A stretch of 43,650 bases of DNA from UBA9715 sp003452695. Its GTDB lineage: Bacteria; Actinomycetota; Coriobacteriia; Coriobacteriales; Eggerthellaceae. The notes beneath the pieces were generated by a model. The model saw nothing but the letters and a program-made list of their open reading frames with translations, ran no database searches and was not told the DNA's origin. How positions within the stretch are numbered: the stretch's first letter is position 1; each line of letters opens with the position of its first letter. Below, piece by piece: positions 1 to 8,263 of this stretch. The DNA lies in assembly GCA_946625225.1 (NCBI GenBank), contig CAMOTA010000010.1, positions 1 through 43,650 of the forward strand, given 5' to 3'. The position numbers were made by a program, and so were the translations under genes.

Positions 1-51
1 CAGTTCGTCGTCTATGCCATCGATGCCGACTACTACGCAAAGGCAAGTTAG
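1..51 (+). CDS. C-terminal tail of a gene cut by the window edge
   Basis: Frame 1 is open from the first base and ends at TAG 49-51, giving a 16-residue tail (QFVVYAIDADYYAKAS). It is too short to recognise. The 113 bp that follow, up to the convergent stop at 165, hold no clear hairpin terminator, so this may be a chance frame. Confidence 0.25.
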   Translation, partial: QFVVYAIDADYYAKAS

Positions 52-164
52 GCGGTGGGCAGCAGAAGCAAGCGCAGCCGGTTAGTACGATTTGACGAGC
101 GGTTTCGGATTTAACAGGCGATTCATCGTGCTAGGGCAACTCTGGTCAATCGACGGTATGGGCG

Positions 165-1130
165 TTATCGAGAGAATGCGTACAGAACCTTCGTTTCGCC
201 GAGGATGAAATCGATATCCCACGCCTGCTGAGAATGCACAGCGGAATAAGGGTCGTTTATGGCAATGGAGCCATCGGGATTAATGCCGGTAAGCACAAGA
301 TAATGACCGTCAAAATGGCTGAAGTATCCATGCCCCACGTTCGCGATGAGTACTGCGCCGCTCTCAAGTGCCGCGACGAGGCTTGCCCTATCGAGTGGAA
401 TGGTAGTGCATTCGATGTCGAAATGCGCGGAGGCATCGTAGAGGAACTCGGTTGACGTGCCTTCGAACTGCGCCATGTGCCCCATTTCCTGGGCGAGAAT
501 TCCCATATCGTACGGCGACTTGTCGTGCTTGCCAGTTATTCCTTGGTAAACCATTGCAAAGGCGGTCGGGCCGCATCCGGTTAATCCGAAAGCGGTAGAG
601 CTGTATACCGTATAGCCCCAGCGCTTATCCCATTGATACAGATGGGGAACGCGAGAATTGTCCGAATCGTGGTTGTCCGTATCGGTTCGAGCTTGTTCTT
701 CGGGGTACGATTCCGCGAAGTGTCGTACAAAGGGTACGGCTTCTATTTCGTCGGCAGCCAAACAGAGCAACTTCCATTGCACGGTTTCCCCTTCGAAACC
801 GAAGGCGTCGGGGTGAGCCGCTATCCAGCGCCTATCCTCGTTCGACTCGGCTCCTATCAGGAGTTTACTAGCCTCTTCGTCCCCCATAATCGCCGTAAGA
901 AAAGCGTTGTCGATAGGGGCGTCGTCTAGTGCGGGCCCTTGCGTCTCGTTTGAAGCCGAGCTTGCTTGAAGGTCCGTTATATCAAGAGTCGCCTCATCGG
1001 CGTTACCGCTCTGGCCTTTTGCGGCGGAGCAGCCAGCACATAGTGCGAGCGCAAGCATCATCGCTATCATGCGCAGGGCTTTGTGCCAGCCTTGCGCGAA
1101 TCCCCCGCTCTTCTCGACGATGTTTTCCAT
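165..1130 (-). CDS. C39-like cysteine peptidase lipoprotein
   Basis: 321 residues. The N-terminus has a hydrophobic segment ending in CAGC (Cys34), a slightly atypical lipobox, so the protein is probably a lipoprotein on the outer face of the membrane. Residues about 35-160 are an acidic, low-complexity spacer. Residues about 160-320 look like a papain-fold peptidase of the C39-like (Peptidase_C39_2) group: Cys186 in GCGPTA, His276 in GHYLVL and Asp293 in INDPY make a plausible triad. Family members cleave peptides or act on wall-linked substrates; the substrate here is unknown. The gene is divergent from the FHA/PP2C/kinase operon across an AT-rich gap of 151 bp, and a second protein of this type closes that operon. 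Met21 is an alternative start, since no strong ribosome site decides. Confidence 0.8.
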   Translation of the reverse strand: MENIVEKSGGFAQGWHKALRMIAMMLALALCAGCSAAKGQSGNADEATLDITDLQASSASNETQGPALDDAPIDNAFLTAIMGDEEASKLLIGAESNEDRRWIAAHPDAFGFEGETVQWKLLCLAADEIEAVPFVRHFAESYPEEQARTDTDNHDSDNSRVPHLYQWDKRWGYTVYSSTAFGLTGCGPTAFAMVYQGITGKHDKSPYDMGILAQEMGHMAQFEGTSTEFLYDASAHFDIECTTIPLDRASLVAALESGAVLIANVGHGYFSHFDGHYLVLTGINPDGSIAINDPYSAVHSQQAWDIDFILGETKVLYAFSR

Positions 1131-1281
1131 TTCCCGTGCAATCTAACGAAAATCAATAATTTAAGCCGTCAAAATTAAAATATAAGAGAATCTTAGTTCA
1201 TAAAATTATTAAATTTCATTTATAGTGTTCCACAGAATTATTTAAAAAGAGATCAAACAAGTCTGCGGGTAAGGACGGAAA
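1131..1281. promoter_or_regulatory. AT-rich divergent promoter region
   Basis: 151 bp between the divergent C39 gene and the FHA operon, markedly AT-rich compared with the rest of the window (about 1150-1260). It must carry promoters for both directions; TATAGT at 1221-1226 is a possible -10 for the plus strand but has no convincing -35. AAGGACGG at about 1271-1278 is the ribosome site of the FHA gene. The base composition is what one expects of horizontally acquired DNA. Confidence 0.45.
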
Positions 1282-2265
1282 ATGAATACGGGTGTTACTT
1301 ACATCGAGATTAATTACGATGCGAACTGGGTGAACAATGCCATTTCGAATCTTTCTGGTTTCTCGTGGCTTTTCGAATGGGGCATGTACATTTTCCTCAT
1401 TGCAACGCTCGCCATCCTAATCTGGATCTTCTTTGATTCGATAACAAAGAAGAAAGATCAGAAAGCGTTGGTGCCGCGCATTTTGGCCATCGTTGGCTTC
1501 TTTGCGACAATTCCCGCATTCATTTTCCGTTTCACGGGGAACGCCGATGGCGTGACCAATCTCGTGAAGCTTAATGCCGAAACGGGAACGCCTTATTATC
1601 CCGGCCCCATTAACTGGAACGTGAATTGGCTCGTCAGTGGCTACGGCACAGCCATCGCCATCATCACCCTTGTGGGCATGGTCATTTCCATAGTGGCCCT
1701 TGTAATCTATGCGAGTTCTGTACAGCGCGCGAAACCGCCAACGGAATTCGTGAATGCGTTTGACAAGCGCATGTCAAGCCTCGAACAGGAAGTCGAAAAG
1801 GCTCGTCGGAGCGCGACGGCAGCTAGCGAAAACGCAAGCGTGAAAGCAGGTAGCGCATCGTCTCTTGCGAACGTTGCTCGATCCGGTTCCGCACCTTCAG
1901 GGTCTTCGTCGACCGCCACGATAATCGACCGTAAGCCTCAGGCTGCAACAGTTATCGACATTCCATCTACGGGCGATACCGTAACCGTCCATTCTGGCAA
2001 CGACCGAGGCCGCGTATTCGATTTACCGGCTAGGGACATGACCGTTGGGCGCGATGCAAGCGCAGACATCGTGGTGGACGACCTTAAAGTGTCGCGTGAG
2101 CATGCACGCCTGACGTACAGCGGCGGCGCCTGGTCTGTGCTTGATTTGGGAAGCTCGAACGGAACGTATCTGAACGGACAAAGGGTGGCTGGTCAGCAGC
2201 AGGTTGCCAATGGCGACAAAATCAAACTGGGCGACACAACGCTCGTATTTGGCACCTCTCGCTAA
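1282..2265 (+). CDS. Membrane protein with C-terminal FHA domain
   Basis: 327 residues. Three probable membrane segments (about 33-51, 66-83, 121-143) are followed by a short charged helix (about 155-180), an Ala/Ser-rich linker and a C-terminal FHA domain (about 240-325). Canonical FHA residues are visible: GR at 256-257, SREH at 271-274 and GSSNGT at 290-295. FHA domains bind phosphothreonine peptides, so this is the likely reader of the kinase encoded four genes downstream. The linker just before the FHA domain holds two T-x-x-D motifs (TIID 213-216, TVID 223-226), the sequence type FHA domains favour; as in GarA/OdhI proteins they could be phosphorylated and bound in cis. It is the first gene of the operon. 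Confidence 0.88.
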   Translation: MNTGVTYIEINYDANWVNNAISNLSGFSWLFEWGMYIFLIATLAILIWIFFDSITKKKDQKALVPRILAIVGFFATIPAFIFRFTGNADGVTNLVKLNAETGTPYYPGPINWNVNWLVSGYGTAIAIITLVGMVISIVALVIYASSVQRAKPPTEFVNAFDKRMSSLEQEVEKARRSATAASENASVKAGSASSLANVARSGSAPSGSSSTATIIDRKPQAATVIDIPSTGDTVTVHSGNDRGRVFDLPARDMTVGRDASADIVVDDLKVSREHARLTYSGGAWSVLDLGSSNGTYLNGQRVAGQQQVANGDKIKLGDTTLVFGTSR

Positions 2266-2367
2266 CACTCGATAGCAACGATGCTCATGAGTTGCGGATG
2301 TGTCGATTGGCGCCTTCCATGCACGCGAAACCGATGCCTCATTGCAATTTACTTCGAGGGGTAATCG

Positions 2368-3582
2368 ATGGATGCGGGAGGCTACACGGCTGCAGGGCCG
2401 CGGGAAGTGAACGAGGATAGCTTTTACTTCGCTGACTTTTCACGCAAGACGCCATTTACGAACGGTGTCGTTTCCTTTCTCATGGTCAGCGATGGCATGG
2501 GAGGCTACCAGGGCGGCGATGTTGCAAGCGCTTTGGCAACCTCTTGCGCCGAGCGATATATTGCCCAACTGATTGAGATGGCGAACGGCGGCACGCTGGA
2601 CCTTGATGCCGCTTATGCGCTCGGCGAAATCTCCCAGACCGCTCATGACGCAATTCGGCGAGAAATGCACCAGCGCGGAAATGCCAGCATGGGTGCCACG
2701 TTCATTGCCGCATTCGCTAGTACAGTCCATGCGTGGATAGGGCATGTTGGAGATAGCCGTGCCTATCTCATTCACGATGGCAAGGCAAAGCGGATTACCG
2801 AGGATCACTCGCAAGTAGGACGCATGCTTAGTCGCGGGCTTATTACGGAAGAAGAGGCTCAGAAACATCCCGATCGCAATCGCATAGAACGTGCTTTGGG
2901 GTTCACCGATGCGGTGCCCGAAATCACTGAGGTTGACTTGTGCCCCGGAGATGCTTTGCTCCTATGCAGCGACGGCGTTTATACCGCGCTTAATTGCGAT
3001 GACATCGCCGAATGCGTGTTAAGCGCCGTCGATGCGCAGGCTGCTGCTGTCGAAGTGGTGGAGCGGGCATTTCGCAAGGGAGCCGATGACAATTCGACCG
3101 TTGTGCTTGCGCTGAACAAGAATCCAACGCAAGCATCGTCGACTAACCGCATGCGGCAGCCGACGATGCGCATGGAGATAGGCTCGCGGCCAAAGCATGC
3201 TTCGGTTCAACAACGGCGCGCGCAAGGATCGCACGGGCGCAGCCGAACGGAAGCGGATAGCCACGAAAGCAACCGTGCTGCCCAGCACGTGCACGGTTCT
3301 CGGCCAAGCGTTTCTCAGAGACGATCGGCATCGTCGAGCTCTTCGGCGCCTAAAAGGGCATTGCCTATTCTTCTCATTGTTGCTGCGATTGCCATTGCCG
3401 TTTTCGTTTTCGTAGCCCTTATGGGAGGCAATCAAGGTGTGGCTTCGGCAAATGAGCAAGGGGGCCAAGTTGAGTTTGCTGTCGAAGCATCATCCCATGC
3501 TGACTTAGCGAAATGCCTAGCCGTCCACCCGTTTGTCGAATCGCTTCGATTCGATTCTGCCGAAGCCTTGCGAGCGAGGTGA
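2368..3582 (+). CDS. PP2C-family Ser/Thr phosphatase, membrane-anchored
   Basis: 404 residues. Residues 1-250 are a PP2C/Stp domain with its metal-binding signature: E16-D17 in VNEDSF, D42-GMGG, GATF at 109-112, HVGDSRAY at 126-133, SDG at 201-203 and DDNST at 240-244. It should remove phosphate from Ser/Thr in Mn/Mg-dependent fashion, opposing the kinase of the same operon. A Ser/Arg/His-rich linker (about 255-330) leads to one membrane segment (331-352) and about 50 residues outside, so the catalytic domain is cytoplasmic. Stand-alone Stp proteins are about 240 residues; the C-terminal anchor resembles mycobacterial PstP. The start is set by GAGGGG upstream of 2368. The next gene begins 3 bp after the stop. 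Confidence 0.9.
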   Translation: MDAGGYTAAGPREVNEDSFYFADFSRKTPFTNGVVSFLMVSDGMGGYQGGDVASALATSCAERYIAQLIEMANGGTLDLDAAYALGEISQTAHDAIRREMHQRGNASMGATFIAAFASTVHAWIGHVGDSRAYLIHDGKAKRITEDHSQVGRMLSRGLITEEEAQKHPDRNRIERALGFTDAVPEITEVDLCPGDALLLCSDGVYTALNCDDIAECVLSAVDAQAAAVEVVERAFRKGADDNSTVVLALNKNPTQASSTNRMRQPTMRMEIGSRPKHASVQQRRAQGSHGRSRTEADSHESNRAAQHVHGSRPSVSQRRSASSSSSAPKRALPILLIVAAIAIAVFVFVALMGGNQGVASANEQGGQVEFAVEASSHADLAKCLAVHPFVESLRFDSAEALRAR

Positions 3583-3585
3583 TTC

Positions 3586-4299
3586 ATGGTGCAAATCTCC
3601 AACAGGATTATTCTGGCCGTTGCCGCCTTATTGGCGATTTCGCTGATTGCGTTATTGGTTAGTGCTGGGTCTTGCACGGCGCCTGGCGGGGGCACGGCAA
3701 CAAGCCCCGGCCCATCGTCTGCAGGCGGTAATCCGGCCAACCAAGCCTCGATGCCGTCTGGTGGTGGCGCCGATTCCGGCACATCTTCGGAAATGACGAT
3801 AGAGGAATACCGCGCAGAGCTTGCTTCTCTCAACAGCCCAGTTGGCGCTAATGCGCGTAGCGCCACTTCCAGCAATATGCAAACTGGATCAGAAGCGCGC
3901 GCTTCCTTCGACAACCGCGGATTCAATGGCGTTTCGGTTGTGGCGGATATCGATTCGCAGGGATCATATATTGGCGACACCGTTGTCGAGGCATCTTCTT
4001 CGGAGCGCTATCCCGTCTATACCGGAGAGCACCTTTCGCCAAGCGGTGTTATCTGGGGCATCTACGTGAATGACGGGGCGTTTTACGCATCGCCGTTGGC
4101 AATTGGCGAGAACGCCGTGAACAAGAACGTCATTGTTACTGAGGCGGATGTCGTCACCCAGTATGACGCAATGAAAAATGAATTCAGCGATTTCACGGTC
4201 CAAGAATGCCTGAACGATGGCGTTGCAGTCCTGAAAGTTGATCGTATCGACCTCGCAACGCTCGATGCTTACACGGCTGAGCAGATTGGGGCGTTGTGA
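3586..4299 (+). CDS. Membrane-anchored extracytoplasmic protein of unknown function
   Basis: 237 residues. A hydrophobic N-terminal segment (about 7-28) ends in AGSC, a weak lipobox, so the protein is either a single-span anchored or a lipid-anchored protein facing outward. Then comes a Gly/Ser/Pro-rich spacer (about 32-70) and a globular region with no motif I recognise; it contains NGVSVVADIDSQGSY and a repeated EADVVTQYD-type polar pattern. It sits between phosphatase and SGNH-vWA genes, 3 bp after the former and overlapping the latter by 1 base (TGATG), so it is surely co-translated with them. The position suggests a sensor or adaptor subunit, but this is inference from context only. Confidence 0.75.
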   Translation: MVQISNRIILAVAALLAISLIALLVSAGSCTAPGGGTATSPGPSSAGGNPANQASMPSGGGADSGTSSEMTIEEYRAELASLNSPVGANARSATSSNMQTGSEARASFDNRGFNGVSVVADIDSQGSYIGDTVVEASSSERYPVYTGEHLSPSGVIWGIYVNDGAFYASPLAIGENAVNKNVIVTEADVVTQYDAMKNEFSDFTVQECLNDGVAVLKVDRIDLATLDAYTAEQIGAL

Positions 4300-6416
4300 T
4301 GGACGGGAAGCAGAGACGCTTAGCCGCGCTCTGCGCGTCGATGGCTGTTTGCGCGGTAATCGCATTCACATTCACGTTTTACACTCCTCAGCCCGCCTAT
4401 GCGACAGCCCATGGTCATCCAGTTGTAGTTTCAATGGGCGATTCTTATTCGTCGGGCGAGGGAAACGAACCGTTTTACGGTCAGGAAGATTCCAACAAGT
4501 ATAAAAACACGGATTGGCTTGCGCATCGTTCAACAATAGGGTGGCCTGGTCAACTTGTTGTCGACGGCACGAAGTTGTCCGATTTGAAGGGTGACGGCTG
4601 GTATTTCGTCGCTTCATCTGGCGCCGAAGCGGTTCATATAACGGAGCAATCGCAAAATAAATCATGGAAAAAGATGTTCGACGGCGGAAGCGAAGATCTC
4701 GACAAGCAGATCGATATTTTCGATAAGCAGGTAATAGGAGCGACGGTCGATTACGTAACGCTCACGATTGGGGGAAATGACCTAGGGTTTGGGGATATCG
4801 TAACCGCCGCAGCCGTAAATGGCCTGAACAGGGCTCCCGATGTTTGGGGTAAAGCCATCCGGGATCGGGACTATCTCAGGGTTGGCGGCGTCGGCCTCGT
4901 AATGGAAGAAGCCCTCGCAAAATTCGAAAAAGAGACCAAGAAAAAGTTGTCTGAGGTGTATGACGCCATACGGCAAAAGGCGCCTAACGCAACCATAATC
5001 GTCGCGGGTTATCCCCATCTAGCTCCCAAGGATGGCGGGGGGATATTTAACGAGGTAGAAGCAGAATCCATAAACAAGGGCATCGATACTTTCAATTCCG
5101 AAATAGGCAAACTTATTGTCGCGAAAGACAATTTCGAATTCGTCGATGTGCGGCCTGCTTTTAACGGACACGAAGCCTATACCGACGATAGCTATATCAA
5201 GGGCGTCATCTTTGGGCCGCAGGACCAAGACCTTAACCAGGTCTTCGGCGACGAGGCAAAAAACTGGGTTAGTGCGTATTCGATGCACCCTAATGAAAAA
5301 GGCCAAGCTGCATATGCAGAGGCTGTTCAGGCGGTAATAAATCGGCTTGGGCCGGTTGCTGCAAATGATGCCGAAGTCGATTCCACTGTGGCGATGTCGC
5401 TTGTATTCGATGTGTCGGGCTCTATGAATGAGAACTCGGCCATTGGCGGCATGAGCAAGCTTGCCAGCGCCAAAAAGCAGAGCACGGATTTCGTTTCTTC
5501 CATAGGCGGGCAGAAGGCGACTGGCGCTGGATTGTCTGTGCGCGTAGGCGTTTGCTCGTTTGCTAGCTCCGCTCGAACGAATTGCGGCTTGTCGACCGAT
5601 CCGGACGAAATAAACGCGAGCATAAACGCTTTGAAGGCGGATGGCCAAACCAATATGTATGCCGGATTGGCCAACGGCATCGAGCAGCTTATGGGCGAAG
5701 ACGGTCCGCGGCTTATGGTGTTTCTCTCAGACGGCTTGAGTAATGTGGGAGGGTCGACTTCCGAAATCCTTGCGCTTGCCGATAAAGCATCCTCAGCAGG
5801 CATAAAGATCTACACCATTGGATTCGGTGCATCAAGTTCGCTCGACGAAGGACTTCTGCGGGAGATTGCCGAGCGAACGGGCGGCGAATACTCATACGAA
5901 GACTCATCAAACATCTCATCTGCGGCGGTCGGTCTGTTTGCCGCTATGATGAATGCGCGTCTGCAGACAACGTACCGGATTCTGCATAGCATCATAGGCG
6001 CCGTGAGCCAAGGCGTGGTTGAGCCTGCCGGTTCGTTCGACATCACGAAGAACGGCACGGTGCAAGTGTATCTGTACTGGCCGGGCAGCGTGCTCGACCT
6101 GCAGTTAACCGATCCTTCGGGTACGCAAGTTGCCGAAGGGTATCCAGGATACACGGTCGATACAAGTTCGATACCCACATCTATAACCATTCAAAACGCG
6201 AAGCAGGGCACTTGGAACATGGCCGTCTTTGGCCACGAAGTATCCATGCCTGAAGAGCCGTACTACGCCGTTGCCGCGTTCGACGAAACCGAGGCGCCTG
6301 CAGGCGGGGGAGGTGCTTCCAGTAGCGGAGATGGCCTGATTTTCATGGTGCTTGTCGTCGGAATTGCTTGTGTCGTTGGCGTTTTCGCCTACACGAAACG
6401 AAGGAGCTCCACATGA
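4299..6416 (+). CDS. Secreted SGNH hydrolase - von Willebrand A fusion, C-terminal membrane anchor
   Basis: 705 residues from ATG 4299; a GTG at 4296 is in frame, but ATG gives the usual TGATG overlap. A signal peptide (about 1-36, ending AYA) is followed by an SEST-like SGNH hydrolase domain (about 40-350): GDSYSSGEG with Ser49, GGND at 158-161 and MHPNEKG with His330. These enzymes are esterases/lipases. Then comes a von Willebrand A domain (about 362-555) with an intact MIDAS site: D371-x-S373-x-S375, Thr451, Asp478. A beta-rich region (about 560-660) and one membrane segment with a KRR stop-transfer (about 674-705) complete it, so both domains face outside. The vWA probably binds a protein partner through a metal ion. 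Joining an esterase to a vWA domain inside a kinase operon is unusual. Confidence 0.88.
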   Translation: MDGKQRRLAALCASMAVCAVIAFTFTFYTPQPAYATAHGHPVVVSMGDSYSSGEGNEPFYGQEDSNKYKNTDWLAHRSTIGWPGQLVVDGTKLSDLKGDGWYFVASSGAEAVHITEQSQNKSWKKMFDGGSEDLDKQIDIFDKQVIGATVDYVTLTIGGNDLGFGDIVTAAAVNGLNRAPDVWGKAIRDRDYLRVGGVGLVMEEALAKFEKETKKKLSEVYDAIRQKAPNATIIVAGYPHLAPKDGGGIFNEVEAESINKGIDTFNSEIGKLIVAKDNFEFVDVRPAFNGHEAYTDDSYIKGVIFGPQDQDLNQVFGDEAKNWVSAYSMHPNEKGQAAYAEAVQAVINRLGPVAANDAEVDSTVAMSLVFDVSGSMNENSAIGGMSKLASAKKQSTDFVSSIGGQKATGAGLSVRVGVCSFASSARTNCGLSTDPDEINASINALKADGQTNMYAGLANGIEQLMGEDGPRLMVFLSDGLSNVGGSTSEILALADKASSAGIKIYTIGFGASSSLDEGLLREIAERTGGEYSYEDSSNISSAAVGLFAAMMNARLQTTYRILHSIIGAVSQGVVEPAGSFDITKNGTVQVYLYWPGSVLDLQLTDPSGTQVAEGYPGYTVDTSSIPTSITIQNAKQGTWNMAVFGHEVSMPEEPYYAVAAFDETEAPAGGGGASSSGDGLIFMVLVVGIACVVGVFAYTKRRSST

Positions 6417-8254
6417 TTTGCGAAAAATGCGGTCACGAAATAATCGATGAGAATGCGCGTGTTTGCCCCTCGTGCGGTGCGTCTGTCGATGTCGAAAAGC
6501 TTGCCGAGTCTCCAGAAGACGATTCGGCGTCGGAACCCGGCGCCGAGGAACCGGAATCGCCGAGTGATGTGCAGAATTCCCTTGAAGATGCTTGGGCCTC
6601 GGGGTTTTCCGTTCAGGGAACGATTATCGATGTGCGCGAGGCTGCAGCCGATGGCGGGGTTGGCCAGCTTGGTCCTTACGAATTATTGGGCGAGCTGGGT
6701 CGGGGGGCCATGGCCCGTGTGTGGCTGGCGCACGATTCCAAGCTTGGTCGTGATGTGGCGATCAAGGAGCCATTGTTCGATTCGAACCTGTCAGACGATG
6801 TGCTTGAGGAAATGGGTCGGCGATTCGTCAAGGAGGCCAAGACTGCCGCGCGTTTAAATCATCCCGGAATTGTGGCCGTTTACGCTGCGGATGTGTACGA
6901 CGACAACAGGCCCGCAATTGTTATGGAGCTTGTCGAGGGGGCTACCCTCGGTGACATTTTAAATCGTGACGGCAAATTGGGGGCAGAAGCTGCGCTTGAT
7001 GTCCTGAACCAACTTCTCGACGCCGTAGGATATGCGCACAAACAGGGAGTTGTGCATCGCGACATCAAGCCCGAAAACATTTTCGTTACACGCGATGGGC
7101 GTGTAAAGCTTGCAGACTTTGGGATAGCCCATGTAGATGATGGAAAGGCGACACGCGCAACGCAAATAGGTACCGTTTTGGGGACGCCTGGGTACATGGC
7201 GCCCGAGCAAGCCAGGGGCGGTGTCGTCGATGCGCGTTCCGACTTGTTTTCCATTGGCGTGCTTGCATACGAGATGCTGTCGGGCCGCAATCCATTTGGC
7301 GCTGGTGACGGCATCGATTCCACAACGCTGCTGTATCGCATAGTTCATGAGCCCCCCGATGAACTACCTCAGTTCACGGTGATGGGGCTTCCCGAAGACA
7401 TACGTCCCGCCATTATGGCGGCACTTGCCAAGAACCCCGACGATCGTCCTCAAAGCGCGGAGGAATTCAAGGCCATGCTCAGCGGCGCTTCCACGACGGT
7501 TATCGAAACGGGTGCGCGAGGACTTGTAGACGGGCGCAGTTCTTTTCCCAGATGGCTTCCGTATATAGTCGTTGCCGCCGCATGCGCCATCGTTATAGCT
7601 GTCGTGTTGATGAATGCTATGTCCAGCGGCGGCGGTGGCGGCGGTGGTGGGAACGTTGCAACGGCGGGCTCTGTGGCGTCCAAATCGCCAACTTCCTCAA
7701 AAGCCTCCGATGCTGCTGCTTCGGGTTCCGACGTGTCGTCCGTTTCCGCGTCGAGCGCGCTTGCTTTTCTGGCGGTTCGCGATGGCTATGTGGCCGTATA
7801 TACGAACAGCTCAGCTGAACCGTACGAAATCAGCGATGTATCGATAACGGATTTAAGCGATGCCGATGTGGCTGCCCTCGATAAGCATATCGGTTTCGCC
7901 TCGGTGGAAGACGCTTTAAAGCAGGTCGACAAGTATCGCCAGGACATTCAAGCCACAAGGGCGGCAGCAGAGGAGCGCGCCCGCCAGGAGGCCGAAGAGC
8001 AGGCAAGGCGAGAGGCCGAAGAAAGAGCCAAGAACACCTGGTATGTGTGCGCCAACGAATTCGTAACGCTTCGTGCTTCGGCTTCGACAAAGTCCACGGC
8101 CATCGTGCGCATATCGGTGCGCGAGCCGGTTGAATACATCGGCTCGGCAGGAGGCGGTTGGTCGCAAGTTCGCTACAACGGATCGACCGGCTACGTCCTC
8201 ACGAAATTCATCAGCTCAGACCCAAATGCTCCCCTTGTTTACGACGACGTGTAA
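6413..8254 (+). CDS. Transmembrane Ser/Thr protein kinase (zinc ribbon, BofC-C-like and SH3b domains)
   Basis: 613 residues. ATG 6413 follows AAGGAG (6401-6406) and overlaps the previous stop (ATGA). In order: a zinc ribbon (CEKCG at 4-7, CPSCG at 18-22); an acidic linker with TIID (70-73); a PknB-type kinase domain (about 88-357) with Lys118, HRDIKPEN (215-222), DFG (235-237), GTPGYMAPE (257-265), all catalytic residues present; a TVIE motif (362-365); a membrane segment (about 382-400); eight glycines; an outer domain (about 448-505) resembling the BofC C-terminal domain; a charged helix (about 500-541); and a bacterial SH3 domain (about 543-602). SH3b domains usually bind cell wall, so the kinase probably senses the wall and phosphorylates cytoplasmic targets such as the FHA protein. 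Confidence 0.92.
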   Translation: MICEKCGHEIIDENARVCPSCGASVDVEKLAESPEDDSASEPGAEEPESPSDVQNSLEDAWASGFSVQGTIIDVREAAADGGVGQLGPYELLGELGRGAMARVWLAHDSKLGRDVAIKEPLFDSNLSDDVLEEMGRRFVKEAKTAARLNHPGIVAVYAADVYDDNRPAIVMELVEGATLGDILNRDGKLGAEAALDVLNQLLDAVGYAHKQGVVHRDIKPENIFVTRDGRVKLADFGIAHVDDGKATRATQIGTVLGTPGYMAPEQARGGVVDARSDLFSIGVLAYEMLSGRNPFGAGDGIDSTTLLYRIVHEPPDELPQFTVMGLPEDIRPAIMAALAKNPDDRPQSAEEFKAMLSGASTTVIETGARGLVDGRSSFPRWLPYIVVAAACAIVIAVVLMNAMSSGGGGGGGGNVATAGSVASKSPTSSKASDAAASGSDVSSVSASSALAFLAVRDGYVAVYTNSSAEPYEISDVSITDLSDADVAALDKHIGFASVEDALKQVDKYRQDIQATRAAAEERARQEAEEQARREAEERAKNTWYVCANEFVTLRASASTKSTAIVRISVREPVEYIGSAGGGWSQVRYNGSTGYVLTKFISSDPNAPLVYDDV

Positions 8255-8263
8255 GGATTTGCC

